Positions 34,044-48,000 are shown, numbered from the stretch's first letter. The stretch is 64,000 bases of DNA from Euborellia annulipes (GCA_023213315.1 JAKCPI010026205.1:1-64000), one strand, 5' to 3'. Notes: a model not told the origin generated them from the letters alone. Program-made: numbers and translations.

Positions 34044-37000
34044 ATGCCGCCTGTTGAGGTAAATCTCATTAATATTATTTAGTGTTCTATTATTAATTAT
34101 ACATTATTATTAATTCTCAATTTATATTTTTTTAGGAATTTTATCGAGAACCTAAAGAATCTAATACCGTTTTATTTAATGCTACAAAAAATGAAAATTA
34201 TAGGTTAAATGAACATTATAAAACTTTAAGCAGAAAATTAAAAGCAAATTGGAAAATTATGTGAGTATTATTATTATTTTTCACATATATAAAGATTCGT
34301 TTTTTATTTTTACATATATAAAAAGGTACTGCTAATAATTTTCAAGACAAATTTTAAAGATTCAAAATGTCATTTGTCATCTGTTTAAAATGCTTAGAAT
34401 AGGCTAGTTAACAAATTTTAAAAAAATGTAATTTAAAAATAAATTTAACCGAGTTTAATTTATCTTTTTTTTATATAAATTTATCTAGTTATAAATAATT
34501 TGGAAAAAATCTAATTTGAAATAAGGCTAACAATGAAAAGCAATCGAATGATTTTTTCAAAGAATATAAAAATTTTATATATATATATCCTTTTTATTGT
34601 CTCCGGATGCCTTAACTAAAGCCATTCTTATTTTTTAATATTTCTCATTTAATAATAGTTATTTATTTTGGATCATTTTAAAAACCAAGCATAGTGAAGA
34701 AAGGTTGACTTTAATAAACAACCATTCATTTCTTAGACATTTTCCTTTAGTAAATGATGTTTTATTTACAGAACCAACCTCGAAATCTCCGAGGACACAT
34801 TTCAAGGAGTGTCTATATACATATTAGCCGGCCCTAATGAAAAATTTACTGAAAATGAATTCAATTGTATGAAAAAATTTCTAGATTCAGGTGGAAGCAT
34901 TCTTGTCATGTTGGGAGAAGGAGGAGAAAAGTCTTTTCAAACCAATATTAATTTCTTGTTAGAAGAATTTGGCATTATGATTAATAATGGTAAATATATC
35001 ATTTATATACCTAAAGTATATATATTTATAGTAACTTATATTTAAAGAAAATTAATAAATTTGCAGATTCTGTAATAAGAACAAATTATTATAAATATTT
35101 CCATCCTAAAGAATGTCTCGTATCCAACGGAATATTAAATCGATCAATAGTAGAAGCATCAGGAAAAGATTTAAAAGATATCGACGAGGATTCAATTAGA
35201 CAGTAAATAATTATTTATTTTATTTTAAACTATAAATAAATTTTAAGTATAAAAAGAAAAACAAACTAAAATTTAAAAAATTATTTATCATCATCATACA
35301 TATATAATATAAAGCGCTAGCCACTGAGTTCCGTTATGTTCCCGTTTACTACTCTCTCTCGCTGATGGGTCAGAGACAGAGGAACTTGAGTCAGTGAGGG
35401 AAATTTAAAACTTGAAGTCAGAGAGTAAAATTTAAAATTTCCAAACAGAGATTAAGAATAAATTTGATGCATTTGCTAGCTAACGGCGAGTAAGGGGGTT
35501 CATGGGGCGCGGCCCCTTTTAAGTGGGAAAGTCCCCCTTCGGCGGGCTTCCCTACTTGTTATTAATAATTCCTCTGACTACCGATCTTTGATAAAATCAA
35601 AATAAACGTGAACATCAAAATGGTTTTATTTACAGAAGTTAAATTCAATAAAAGTTATTTATTTAATCAATAAATTTGTCACCTATTCGCAAACTTTTCT
35701 ATGCCATTTGTAACAACTTTGCTGCCAATGGAATCACGAAAAACTCATTTGTTCGAAAGTGTCCTCCTTCGAATCATTTCTTCAATTTCAGGAAAATGGA
35801 AGAATTCGAGATGTCCCATTGGATATGTGACCTTAGAGTGTGGATCAATATTAAAGCATCCCTTGCGTTTTCTCATGTGATTATTTCATTGTTTTTAAAG
35901 GAAATTTGAAAAATTTTTATTGGAAACTTTGTGGTTCAAACAAAAAAGAGAATTGTAATACAGATTTCCATCATCTTTTATGAAAATAATGAAATACAAA
36001 TAAATAGATGGGGCAAACTCATGGAGTGCTTTATTTTGCCCCTCTCTGATCATAGGCCCTCATTTTAAATTTGAAAATACAGTTCAGACTGTTCCTTTAT
36101 TCTTGGATTTAAAAAAGTGGCCCGAAGGAGGACAGTTTCGAATAAGGAGTTTCGAGTTACAGGTGGCTCAACATTTTTGTAAATGGATAGAAAAGTTAAG
36201 GTACTGATATGCCGAACTTAATGATTTTGTTGTAACCCGTAAAACCAATTTGATATTCTCTCTTGTTTTGATCTTTTTCTAAAGAATTGCTCCCAAACAC
36301 TTTATTTGTAAATATTTCAACTGGCACCAAGAAATGTTCAGTACAAAAATATGTTTTGTACTGCAAACAAAAAAGCGCATTGTGAATGTCGCTTCTCAAA
36401 ATTTATATAATCCTATGACACAGCTGTCATATAACATATTTTTAAGTACCGGCCAGAATATTTGCAAATAAAGTGTTGTTAAGCGACCCAAATCAACTAG
36501 AATTTATTCTCCGCAGTCACTCATTGATACTTTCCTTTTATCAGTTAATAATTCATTTTAATTTTCATTTTAGAGAATTGACTTTCGTTTATCCATTCGG
36601 ATCAACATTGAATGTGGCTTCGCCTGCAATTCCTGTCTTAAGTACTGGAAGTGTTGCATTTCCATTAAATCGACCTGTTTGTGCTTTTTATACCCACAAG
36701 AGTGCACATAATGATAAAAATGGAAAAATAGTTGTAATAGGTAAATATTTCTTCTAACTATATATGGGCCATTCTACAAAAATCTGTTAACTTCGCGTAA
36801 TTGCAAATAATTCAATGACTTCCAACATTTAAATGCAAATATATTTGAAACTATTGGAGATTTATATCCATTATTAATCCATATTGATATAACCTAAGAT
36901 ACTTTACCTGGTATTAAGCGTTGTTAATTCATACATTTTTTTTTATTTCAAAGCCGCGTACCTCAATTCGAGCGTCAGTCCTCTGGCTTAGGTTTATTAT

Positions 37001-39236
37001 ACTCAGATGATAAAATAATTATCTGTTTTATATAAGTATATGGTGTAAAGATGGCATTGGTGCCCAAATATCGGGCGTTAGCCCTAAATTTACTCGTTAT
37101 TTTTGTGTCGAAAATCAGCAGGCAAACACTCAATTTGTCAGTCCCTTGGTAAGTAATATTTTGGAAATTTATTGATAATTATTTCAACTATATACTGGAT
37201 TTGCTGTCTTTTCATTGTTATATTTAATATATAAAAGAAAAAAAGTATTCCATATCAATTTGTGTTTTATATCAAAAACGTCAGTCCCCAGGAAGTTTTT
37301 CAACCGTAAAGCTAAGAGGCTGATGAGCTTATATATAAAATAAAAAAATCTGAGTGTTACTATATGGATACAATAAAATTAACTTATTGGCAGGTGCCAA
37401 GTCATATTTGAGGATAGCTATATGAATGTTATTTTCATCGTAATAAAAATGATAATTAAAATTTTTTTTCTCTACTGCCTTTATTTATCTATCCGCATTT
37501 ATTCAAATCGGCATTTCTTTGCAGTTCAATATCTGGTGTTTTTGACTATTTAAAAACTCAATTTTAAATTACTTATGAGAGATTTTATTTTTGTAGTTTT
37601 CAGGTGCGCTTGTTTATGAACCCCATCCTCAGATCTTTCACAATCACTGACTTGCTTACTTTTCTTAGATCAGCTATTTTATTATCAATATTAATTAAAA
37701 TTGTTGAAATATTAAATATTTAAAATAGAAGCAATGACTTAGCTCTTGGCTCGGAGAGAAGTCTTTAACTTCTGCATGGGGACCCGGCCCCATCCCAAAT
37801 ATATTTCAAAAAATTTGTCTTCCAATCATTAAAATAAATAGGGACGGGTGTCTGATGAAAATTGAGCAAGACGATGATGTTTTTGCGAGTTAGGAAAATG
37901 TTGTTTTCACATCTGTATACAACAAAAATAAAATCTCTAAAAAAGAATTCAAAATTGAGTTTTTTAATTAGTCACTATTTTCTCGAGAATAATAATTATT
38001 TCATTTTTATCCTTAATCTTTATATATATAATATTATTATATTAAAGAAACTTTTTTTTTAGGTTCCTGTGAAATGTTTTCGGATAAATATATTGATAAA
38101 GAAGATAATGATAAATTGCGTGATGTTATCTTTAAGTTTCTCTCAACGCCTTCAAATTATCAATTGAATCAACTGGATGCTGATGATCCAGACGTGAGTA
38201 CTTTTTATTTTCTTATACAAGTCCAAAAGTTTTTGATATTTGGATCCTTCATTTTAATGATATAATTATCATTAGTTTCATCAACAAATGCCGCAATTCA
38301 AAAATGATTTATGAAGACATTTATTCTTTTTCTTTTATTTCTAAAAATCAAAATTCTGGTGTGACAAGCACTGAACATAACTTTCGATTATCGAAGATTT
38401 CGTTTCCGACAGTATGGTACATTCGAATTTCAAGTTGTAAAATTTATAAGTATGGGAAAATATTTATATTTTTATGTGAAGTTTTGTATTTATTTAGGAG
38501 TCTCTATTGCGTATAAAATATCCCAATATGAGATAAAAATTTTGAAAAATAACCATTGTTTATTTCAAGAAGTCTAACATTGGACGTCGTACCAGATTTT
38601 TTTTCTTGTTAAATCTTAGTGAAATTTTTATATTGGTCTTTTGCTTTCTCTTATTTAGAATTTGAGTCGTTGATATCTTCTAGTTTAAGAAAAATATATA
38701 TATATATATCATATATCGATCGATACTAACATTTTCAGATTTCTGATTACAACATGGTGCCTGATATAAGCAAATTAGCTGAACGACCTCGATTATGCAT
38801 GCAGGAGACGGCAGAGGAGGTTCCAAACGATGTTACTCGACTCTTCAATCAACGTCTTTTTAGCATTGGCACGACATTAGTTCCAGAGGCTGTTCAAGCC
38901 TACACCCAACTGAATGTTCGTCATGAGCCCCTCGGTTTAATCACGCCTCAATTTGAAACTCCTCTGCCTCCTTTACAGCCTGCAGTTTTTCCTCCCACAT
39001 TCCGGGATCTCCCACCACCTCCTCTTGAATTATTTGATCTTGATGAAGCATTCAGTTCTGAACGATTGCGTCTCGCTCAATTGACAAATAAGTGTGATGG
39101 TTCAGTTCAGGACCAAGATTTGGAATATTTCATTCGCGAAGCTGCCAGGATTTTTGGTTTAAATGTTGAGAGTACTAATGCCCGTCAGGCTCTTCATATT
39201 ATAGTCACAAGACTTGCCGCTTTTAAAGATGAATGA
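34044..39236 (+). CDS. IFT52: Intraflagellar transport protein 52
   Basis: Core subunit of the IFT-B complex needed to build cilia (osm-6/NGD5 orthologue); in arthropods mainly in sensory neurons. Coding exons: 34044-34058, 34136-34260, 34772-34989, 35067-35202, 36574-36740, 38063-38193, 38739-39236; 1290 nt, 429 residues, close to the human length. All introns are GT-AG. The N-terminal GIFT-type domain includes VSIYILAGPNEKFTENEF, FLDSGGSILVMLGEGGE and FVYPFGSTLNVASPAIPVLS. The C-terminal exon has the proline-rich linker (PLPPLQPAVFPPTFRDLPPP) and the ELFDLDEAFSSERLRLAQLT helical segment that contacts IFT46/IFT88 partners in other species. The first coding exon is only five codons. Intron 4 (35203-36573) holds a GC-rich relic and intron 5 a SINE copy. 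Confidence 0.94.
35480..35565. repeat. GC-rich repeat relic in IFT52 intron 4
   Basis: TGGGGCGCGGCCCC followed by a CCCCCTTCGGCGGG tract stands out in AT-rich intron. It resembles the GC-rich CTTCGCCCC-type pieces near 21220, 55510-55720 and 59650-59740. Confidence 0.4.
36315..36341 (-). other. Hammerhead-like motif, diverged
   Basis: On the minus strand: CTGAACA, a TTGG...CCAG short stem, then GAAA. Its 5' flank TTTATTTGTAAATATTTC on the plus strand is shared with the copy at 40582, so the two belong to one repeat family. Confidence 0.3.
37737..37862 (+). repeat. tRNA-derived SINE (copy H)
   Basis: The head AGCTCTTGGCTCGGAGAGAAG and a degenerate B-box region GGGACCCGGCCCCATCCC are followed by the body CAATCATTAAAATAAATAGGG as in copies B and E. 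It is truncated where the tail should start. It lies in IFT52 intron 5. Confidence 0.6.
38355..38605. repeat. Diverged hairpin MITE with attached repeat sequence
   Basis: Begins TTCTGGTGTGACAAGCACTG, a relative of the hairpin family, and ends GTCGTACCAGATTTTTTTT. Between them is a block (AAATTTATAAGTATGGGAAA) that recurs next to the hairpin at 61354. So the repeat is larger than the hairpin alone. It lies in IFT52 intron 6. Confidence 0.5.
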
Positions 39237-39869
39237 GCAATTTGTTGATTTATATTGTCTAGTCAAGTAGAAAATTATAGGAAAATTAAATTAATAATAT
39301 ATATATTTTTTTAATTCTAGTCCGTCCAATTTATTTATTTCGAATTCTGTGATATAAAGATTTTAATTTATTAAATATGTCTAGATATGAAAATTTAAAT
39401 TAAGTGTTGTTTGGAATTTTGAGGTTTTTAATCTATAAAGAATAAAAAAATTCGATAGAATTGATCTATTTTGTCTTCATATTATCGTACCCTTTTTCGG
39501 GGTGGCATAGCAACATTTTCGGCATATTTTACCATTTTACTATATAAATGCTGTTTAAGCAAGAAAAAAATTATTTAAATTTATCGAATTCGACCGTTCA
39601 TGATCATTTGAAACTAGGTTTAATCTCAAAGCTCGATATATAATGATTCCTCATGCTTGTAAGGGAAAAAATTTGTGCCGTCGCGTTGACATCTGTGATT
39701 TGCTTTCTAGACGTTTCAAATGTCGAATTCGATAAATTTACACATCTGTTAATTTTTTTCTTTTTTGCACAGCATTTTTACTTATTCTATTGTAAAAAAG
39801 TAAAATATGTCGAAAATGCTGCTTTTTATTTTACATATTTGAAAAAGCACTAACAAAAAACTACTGCGT

Positions 39870-40013
39870 AGAATCAATCGAACTTTTTCACAAGAAATAT
39901 ATCAGCTAACATATATCGCTATATCAGCTGTCAAAATTTTATGCGGCTTAAGTGTGAAAAAATACAATTAAGTCCTTTGTTGGGAAAAAATGAAATTACC
40001 GAACAGCACAATA
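39870..40013. mobile_element. Half of a mariner-type foldback
   Basis: Matches the right half of the element at 27684-28010: GAATCAATCGAACTTTTTCA, then AATTAAGTCCTTTGTTGGGA and GAAATTACCGAACAGCACAA. The complementary left half is missing. Confidence 0.65.
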
Positions 40014-40581
40014 TTAATAAAAGGCCAGATTTTTTAGTCTTGAGAGTTATATAAGATGGAATTTGATAATTTCTCTATATTTGTTAAAGCAACACAAATG
40101 AAAAGGTTCGAATTTATTTTTATATGCATAGTAGAAGTAAAAAGAAAAGAAAGTCTTGTCGACTATTTTTCTTCTTTTTTATTTAAAACTTTAAAGTATT
40201 TTTAAACAGATAATTTTTTAGATGAATAGTTTTCGAGACATATTCATCTGAAACAAAAAAATTAGTCTTGACGAATCAAAGGTTCTTTAATCTTTTTTGT
40301 GACACTATTTTTTTGTCTAAGGATCAGCAGATTGAGTCCGAGATCTCTGATACAATTCTCGAGGAACAGGGGTTAGAATAGAAAAAAGATAGTTGTCTTA
40401 ATTTAGTCGCAAGTCCTCCCTCTAAAAATCTTTAATCATTTTATTCATTATTCAATAATATTATTTATCAATAGATCTATATTTTTGTTTGTAGATGGCC
40501 GCAAGGAAAGTCAAATATTAATTATAAGGTCCGTCGGCCAAAAATAAATACTTCTGCGTATTATCCGTTTATTTGTAAATA

Positions 40582-40613
40582 TTTCGATCCTAGTAATATG
40601 GAATCATCTTCAG
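40582..40613 (-). other. Hammerhead-like core motif
   Basis: On the minus strand: CTGAAGA, T, GATTCC...GGATC imperfect stem, GAAA. It shares upstream sequence with the copy at 36315. Confidence 0.35.
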
Positions 40614-40719
40614 TACAACAATATTTGATCTATATTTTTATCAAGGATGAAATTTCCTTTTCTTCATCGTCATGATCTTATGAATTTTTTCCCATTCGTC
40701 ATTTTATTTTTATTATTAT

Positions 40720-40800
40720 TTGAAATTCCTTTCGGGATCCCCGTTTATTTACCCGAGGTGCTTTCGTGTACGAAGACACACACCTCAAACCCCCCCCCAT
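40720..40800. repeat. GC-rich dispersed repeat (second copy)
   Basis: TTGAAATTCCTTTCGGGATC then CCCGTTTATTTACCCGAGGT and CACACACCTCAAACCC, near-identical to 938-1010 in the calpain-7 intron. Confidence 0.65.
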
Positions 40801-42492
40801 CCCTCCTTTTCCATTCACCCAAATTCTTCATACTAAATATTTTTTTCTTTTTCTCATTATCTCACATTATATTGTAGCATATATTGTTGTTTCTTGTAAG
40901 CACTGTATTATAGTGTAAAATTAATTATCAATTATGAACACAACTAATAAACTTGTCTTTTTCTTCAATTTTTCTATATTTTTTTCATTTCATTTTGATA
41001 TCCAAACGAATTTTTTCATTATTTTTATTTTTCTTCTCATCCTATTTTTCTTTTGGACAATTTTGTTATTATTTTTTGTGAGTTTTCTTTTTGAAAATCC
41101 CCGTATAGAGAGAAAAGCGATTTTGATTTTGATATATTCGGAGAGTTTTTAAGATCCAGGGACTTGGTTTATGTGAAAATACAATCCATCAGGAAGTTAA
41201 TGGACAAGTGATGTTATTGAATCTCCACTTTTTAAACAAGTATTAGATTTGTTTAGTATAAAAATTCATTTAAATTATGAATCGATCATTTTTTTTTATA
41301 GTGATTTCATGATAATATCAAAATGATTTCTGATCAAAATTCAATAAATTAATTTTTATTTTATTATCGACTCTTTTATTTTAAAGGAGAGATAAAGATA
41401 TAAGGAGGAATAATCTCGAATATCATTGCATAAAAGCAAATTTAAAAAAAAAATAAATAAATAAACAAATTTCCAACTTGAAATTTTTATTTTATTACAT
41501 TAATTACACTTTTTGACATTTATAATATATTTGTTTGCAGTCTGGATGCCCAATTTATTGCTTATGTTTTGTTATTTAGATTACAATTTATATTTCATAT
41601 ACATGTATATATATATATATATATAATCGTATAAATTTCCATTTTTGCTTAAAAAGACATCCTTAATTTTAATAATAGATTAATAATTGATTTGGATTTT
41701 ATAGAATAAGCTTTCTTTATCTTACTTTTTTTAATGGCACAGCAATTCTTCGGAAGCATACGTTTTTATTTGTAAAATTCGTGTGAGAATTGCTCTTTTT
41801 TTCACTTTTTAGATAAACTAAAAAATATAGTATATTATAGTATTACTATATTTAACTAAAGACAAAAATAGATTCTCTTTTAAAGTTTTTTTTTTGGAAG
41901 ACTCAGATTTTTTCGGTTTCTCAATAAAAATTAAAATATTTTCTTAAGAGATTGAGTTTGAAAATATAATAACGTTCCATAATTATTTAAGATTCCTTAC
42001 TACTAACATCCAGCCTTAACAAACTCTTTGTATTTACTTATACCATTATGGTATATATAAAGAATATATTCTGTATATATATATATATTCTCATTTAATA
42101 ATTTTTACTTCTTTCTTATTCAATCAATAACTAGAATGATTTTATTTTTTAAATATTTATAACTACTTGGATGAAATAAACTTTGAAATACCAATATCAA
42201 ATATTATAATGGATACTTTTACATATGCACTGGATTATACGTATATAAAATTTATTCTACTTCACTTAAAAATTCAAAAATTATTATATCTTTTTTTCTA
42301 ATAATAAAATATAACAAAATCGGGAATTATGTAGAATTTAGCTTTTTACTTTCTTTATTTCTCTTTTGTTTATTATTATGAAAAAATTTTTAAATTTAGA
42401 TGTACACATCGGATAGACCTCTTTTTCATTAATCCATAAGCGTAATTCAAAAATTTTTCTTTTAATGAATGGTCAGGAACAAAAGTAGTGTT

Positions 42493-42554
42493 TTTATAAA
42501 GGATGTGGCTATTTGCACATACAGTATGTGCAAATAGCCACATCCTTTTATAAA
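42493..42554. repeat. 30-bp near-perfect hairpin
   Basis: TTTATAAAGGATGTGGCTAT then TTGCACATAC, a single A, and the exact inverse with one extra T. The stem is 30 base pairs with almost no loop. No related copy was noticed in this window. Confidence 0.8.
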
Positions 42555-42974
42555 TGAAATTCCATCGAGAATCTATAAGATTGGTGCAAAATTAACGATA
42601 ATTTGCTTTTATTGTTAATACTTTTACTTCCCTTTGAAATAATGAACACGCCCTTCTCTTTTAATAGATAAAGATGCGAGTCGAAAATCGCATATAGGAT
42701 TGGCATGCGCTATCACTTTGAAAAAGGAATAAAGAAGCGTTTTCCAAACTGGGGAGCGCGGACTAGTCCCAGGGGAGGCGCGAATATTAGTCACGGCGAG
42801 CAATTTTCTAAATGATTGCTAAAGTTTAAAATAATAATAGTTTGTCTTAATAAATTTGTTAGAAATAACAATTTTTGTATTTGTATTATTTTATAACGGC
42901 GTTATATGATTAAATATTTTTAAGGAAGGCGTGGTAACATAAAGTTTTAAACCACTGGATTAAAGGCTACGCAG

Positions 42975-43395
42975 TCATTTCCCAATATACCTGTTAAACG
43001 AGCTTTTTGGCAAAGAAACCATCAATCGAAACAAGATATAGGATGGTTCTGGCAGCCGTGGAAGAGGACAGAGCTGGCGGACCAAAAAATTCTATGTCGC
43101 ACATTCCACTATTGCCCGACGTAGCCTCACGATGTGGATAATGGCCGAATGCCTTCCTCGCCAACACTTGTCAGTCAAAAACAAACTTGAAATTTTCATC
43201 GAAATGAGCAATTGCCATTCCTGAGAAAAACCGTGTCACTGGAGATGAGTGTTAGTTATTGTCAAAAATGGGATTAGCCATCCAAATCCGTTGGCTGTAC
43301 ATCTTCTTTGAGGCTTGAATCGCCCGATTTGAACTTATTTTTAACTGATTGTTCGAGCTCGTTCAGAGAGTTTGAAATGACTGCGCTGCTTTCCC
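42975..43395. repeat. Degenerate mid-GC relic, probable transposon
   Basis: Higher GC than the surroundings and read-through with several stops (for example AVEEDRAGGPKNSMSH). It looks like decayed coding sequence, but no family could be assigned with confidence. A DNA transposon is the most likely source given the neighbourhood. Confidence 0.3.
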
Positions 43396-45043
43396 TCCTA
43401 AAAAGGGGTAGAGAATGGAGAATATGTCGAACATGAATATGAATACCGGCGCTTATTTTTATCTATAAACAGAGAAGTAATTAACTAAAATTAAAATGAA
43501 CGTAAAAGTATAAATAGCAACACAACGTCGTTTTGCACTAATTCTTCATATATATATATATAACACTTATCAGTAGCGTAGCCCAGATGTAAAGTGCCAA
43601 AATAGAATTATTTTGCTATTGTTCAGACTCGTAATTATTTTTAAATTACAAGAAAGCAATTGCAAAATTTTCAACTACTTTTGTTCCCTTTTGCCTATTC
43701 ATTATTTATTTTGGAAATAAGAATAAAATTTTAAAGTATTTTTAATACTTTATTTTAATACTGTAATTTCCGCTTAACATCAACAAAGAAATAATTAAAA
43801 TGACTTTTTTACTTTTATTTTTATCAACGGAGCGCATAATAATACTTTTTATTTTTTTCATAATAATTATTCACACATTAAACATATTTACAAATAATAA
43901 TCACAATTTTTTTAGACTAGTAATTGAATGTATTTTCTAAAAAATACATTTTCTCTCAACTAGTCAAATCTACAGTTTTACCTTTTGTGGAAATATACAA
44001 TAACAAGTTTTTTTTTTTGTTAAGGATCTTTTAACAAAGTTAATGGAAGACTTGGTTTCATTTGTATGTATATAGTATTTATATATATATAAGCTATTTT
44101 TTAAATCTTATATACAATTGGAAGACATCAATCAGCCAGTTTGTATTTTAAATCTCCTAGTCTCAAAAAAATTTCTTGACTAGGAACATTTTAGAGTAGC
44201 TCTACTAACCATCTAAAAAGTACTAAAAAGATTTTAAATAACAAAAATGTATATATTTATAGTAAGTGTTAAATTTTTTAAATTATCACAAAATGAGATA
44301 GGAGATCGATGTGATGTTCGAGTTTGTAGCCCGAAATTTTATGATAAATGGATGAATAATGATGGTTAAATTGTCCATTTGTCTTTTGTTTGCATTTTAT
44401 GGAAATGATAGATATTTTATAACAACTATAATGATCTCACTTCGATATTTATATATATATTAATATGTATAATAGAAAAATGCCGAAAATAAATAATAAT
44501 TGTATATTGTAACAACAACAATATAGATAACAAATCGCATCAGTAATCACATTCGAGTGAGCAGAAAAAAATAATTATTGTGCGATCTAGGCCTATTTTA
44601 ATTTTTGAATAAAATATCAATTATGATATAAATAAATTAAGGAAAGGGGTATCTTTAATAAATTTTATATACCAGGATTGAATCCTCAATTACGGCATGA
44701 ATATAAACTATTGCTTCAGAGAAGGGTAAAATTAATCAGCAGGGAGAAATTGGAGTGAGGAAAATTAGTAAAGAGAGAAAACATCACTGGAATGACTATC
44801 ATCATGACATGGAACAAGAAAAGAAAAAATGTAAATTTACAAAAATAATAAAAAAATTATAAAATAAAAAGGTGGACATGAAATAAGCCTGAAGAGGAGC
44901 GACTTGATTAAGCTAGATACCCCTCTGAGCTTAAAAAATCAATATTTCTTATAATGATGCGATTTTTATATTTATTCTTTTATTTTCTGTTTGTTTGAAT
45001 ATATATTAATATCGAATATTAAAAATAATTTTTTTTATTTATT

Positions 45044-48000
45044 TTAAAATGGAAGACCAATTTCAAAAGCCCGAATCATCGCGGAACCAGAATCATAGAT
45101 GCCAATAATACCAAAAAGGAAGCCAAGGAATATGATGAAATAATCATAGGCAACGGTGGCTGTGTCCAGTTGAGGACGTTTCAACTTTAAATGAAAATAG
45201 CAGGGCCAAATAAAGCTAAGCATGGTTCCAGTGAAACTTCCGATGAAACCCATCAGGATGGCGAAATGAGGAATTGAGATGGCCATCAAAACCGTTACGA
45301 TGACGACACCGACGCGAAACGCCAGCCCCCAAACCTGGAACCATCACAATTATTAAAGAGAATCAATGCAACTCATGTACAGGTAGCTACTGATGCTATA
45401 ATAGTCACTAAGCATAAATTTAGCTTATCTGAAAAACTTTGTCTTACTAAACTGAGTTAATATTAGATTCCATTCCATCCTACCTACCATGTCGAGCGAA
45501 TCTATCGGAGTATACTCCAGTAACAGGCACTAAGAACTTGAAGAATGTCTATTCCTAAGATTACCCTTCCTTGAGGCTCAGACTCAAGCACAACATATCA
45601 ATGACTCATCAAGAGTAAAAAAAATAATTTACCTTAAGTTCGCCGTCCAATGCCCAAATTGTAGGAAATATAGTTTGCGGACGTCCTTTGAAAAAAGCTC
45701 TCTCAAGAAGTTCACAGGCAGCATAATATGGCAGTGGATAGGAGAGTATTGCTTTGACTACCAAAAAGAAATTGACGAAGCCCTAAAAGAGACAAATGTG
45801 CATTATTTAATGCTATAATTAGAATTAATTCAAATTACCTTAAAACCAGGAGAATGGAGATTATTTGTAATCACTTGTTGTGTGTCATTTTGAAAAGTTA
45901 AAAAACAAACATATCCAAAGAGGGATTTAAAAATGGCTGCTGCAATATGTGACCAATTGATCATCCAGTCGAATTTCGAACGATCGATTAAATTCCCCTC
46001 CAAAGTTGGCAGGAAAATTTGTGATGTATAACTAAACACAATCACGCCTAGTGAGATTGGGAAGTTGACAAAATCCATGGACCATTTCACCTAAAATATC
46101 AAAATTTATTTTGCCAAGAAGATCAGTATCAGTATTAGCTAAATATTTTAAATTTTATTATATCAATACGTACCCTACTCCAACCCCATTCGGGCAATTC
46201 GAGCAAACAATAACCCAAGATGACTGCGTTGATGACCAAATGTGACATAGTGCACCAGAAACTGAGCGTGGATACCGAATGGAGGGACTTGAGAAAGCCC
46301 AAAGGAACCAAAAAGATTCCAGTGAGCATCATCCAGCTGCGGGCGTCGATTGCACCCTCAGGGAAAGTTCCCACCTAGAATCGATTATCATTAGATTATG
46401 GCGAATAATAATATTTTATTATATAATCATAAAAACCATTAAGTCTCCACAGACGACGACATAAAGAATACAAGTCATCAAAAGTTCGATGATTTGGGCA
46501 ACATTCACAGCCCGAGCTCCCCATTTTTTGCCAAAACATTCGCGGGCAATCGCAACATACGATTCGCGAACGCGGACCTGAAAAAAAATATTAATTTATA
46601 TAAATACTGTAATTGGAAAAATCGGACTCAATGATGTCTTCAAAAAGTCTTTCTTAATGTGAATTATGAAGACTTCTGCTTTTCCGGTTCACTACGAAAG
46701 ACTAAAAAAAATTTAAAGATTTCCTCTAATCTCACCAGTCACTATTATCCGTTAAGAAATAATTTTTCTTTCTATTAAAAAAAAAATTACAGTGAAAAAA
46801 ATAATTTTAAAAGAAAATTCAGGAATTTTATTCTATTCTTTTAATTAATCTCTCAACTCTGAATGTATAAAACTTCCTCCATGCGTAAAACTGATTGATA
46901 TTGTGATAAAAGTGATTGTGTTTTAAATGTCATTCATATTTAAATGTTTATCTGTGGCTTAAATGAATTTACCAGGTGTGCTGGTTAATAATGATCAATT
47001 TTTTCCTTAAAAAAAAACAAAACACGGAAATTCAGGGAGAATAATAAAATTTACTCAATTCAATTTAATTCAAGTATTGGCCCTCGCTTTTTAAACATTT
47101 TTCCCATCTTTCGGGATTTCCTGCCAAAAGAAGTCTTCGTTTTTTTCGTCGATCCATTGGACGAGCCATTTTGGACATCTTCGAAATTACTGAAGTGCAG
47201 CTCAGTGAGAGCGTGTCCCATCGATGAGAACAACTGGTAATCCGAAGGAGTCAAGTCTGGAGAGTAGGGCGGGTGGGGTATGATGTCCCATCCAAGTGCA
47301 GCAATGGTAGTCCTGACAACCTTTGTGGTATAGGACGGAGCGTTGCCATGCTATAAGATTGTCTGACCATGTCTTCTGGCACATTTCGGAACTTTTTTTA
47401 AATCAATGCTTGATTAAAATTGATCCCAATTGTTGACAGTAGCCCTCCGCATTGACCGCTTGCGTCCTCGAATTTTTTTCGGCTGAAATCAAAATCTAAA
47501 GCGTCTAAACAAGCGCACACAAATTGGAATCGTTGGAGCAGTTTTGCCATCGGTGTCCGAAAGAATTCGCTGACATTCACTCAAAATAAATAAGATGCGG
47601 ACACTAATTAGTCGACATGTCAATGGCGTTTTGAAAGATTCTGTCACAGCAAAAAAAAAATATAGGGGGTAACTAACCACTGCTACCAAAAAATTGATCA
47701 TTATTAACCTGCACATCTGGTACATATGAACCATTTTTTAAGGTTTCTAATCTGGTGTCAGATGAACGTATATTGGGATTGTTTTTTTACTCACCTTTTG
47801 TCCTGTGATGGCATCTTCTTCATAGAGACACTCGACTAAGATCTTACCAGTGTAGCAACAGATATAAGCGATACCAATCATGGCAGCAATTGCCCAGTAG
47901 CCCCCTTGAAGCACGGCGAACGGCAAAGAGACAATAAACATGCCCTGGAACAAACGATAATTCTCTCTCTCTCTCTCTTCTTTGAGAATGGTCATTTTAT

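Larger units (their letters stand above)
39237..45043. other. IFT52-VGAT convergent intergenic region
   Basis: Both neighbours end toward this gap. An AATAAA at 39441-39446 may serve IFT52. The gap holds a mariner half-element, a GC-rich repeat copy, a short hairpin, a degenerate relic (42975-43395) and many TA microsatellites. No gene recognised. Confidence 0.5.

Noticed and set aside
35676..35909. 77-codon ORF in IFT52 intron 4
   Set aside because: No family resemblance, and the spliced IFT52 frame is continuous without it.
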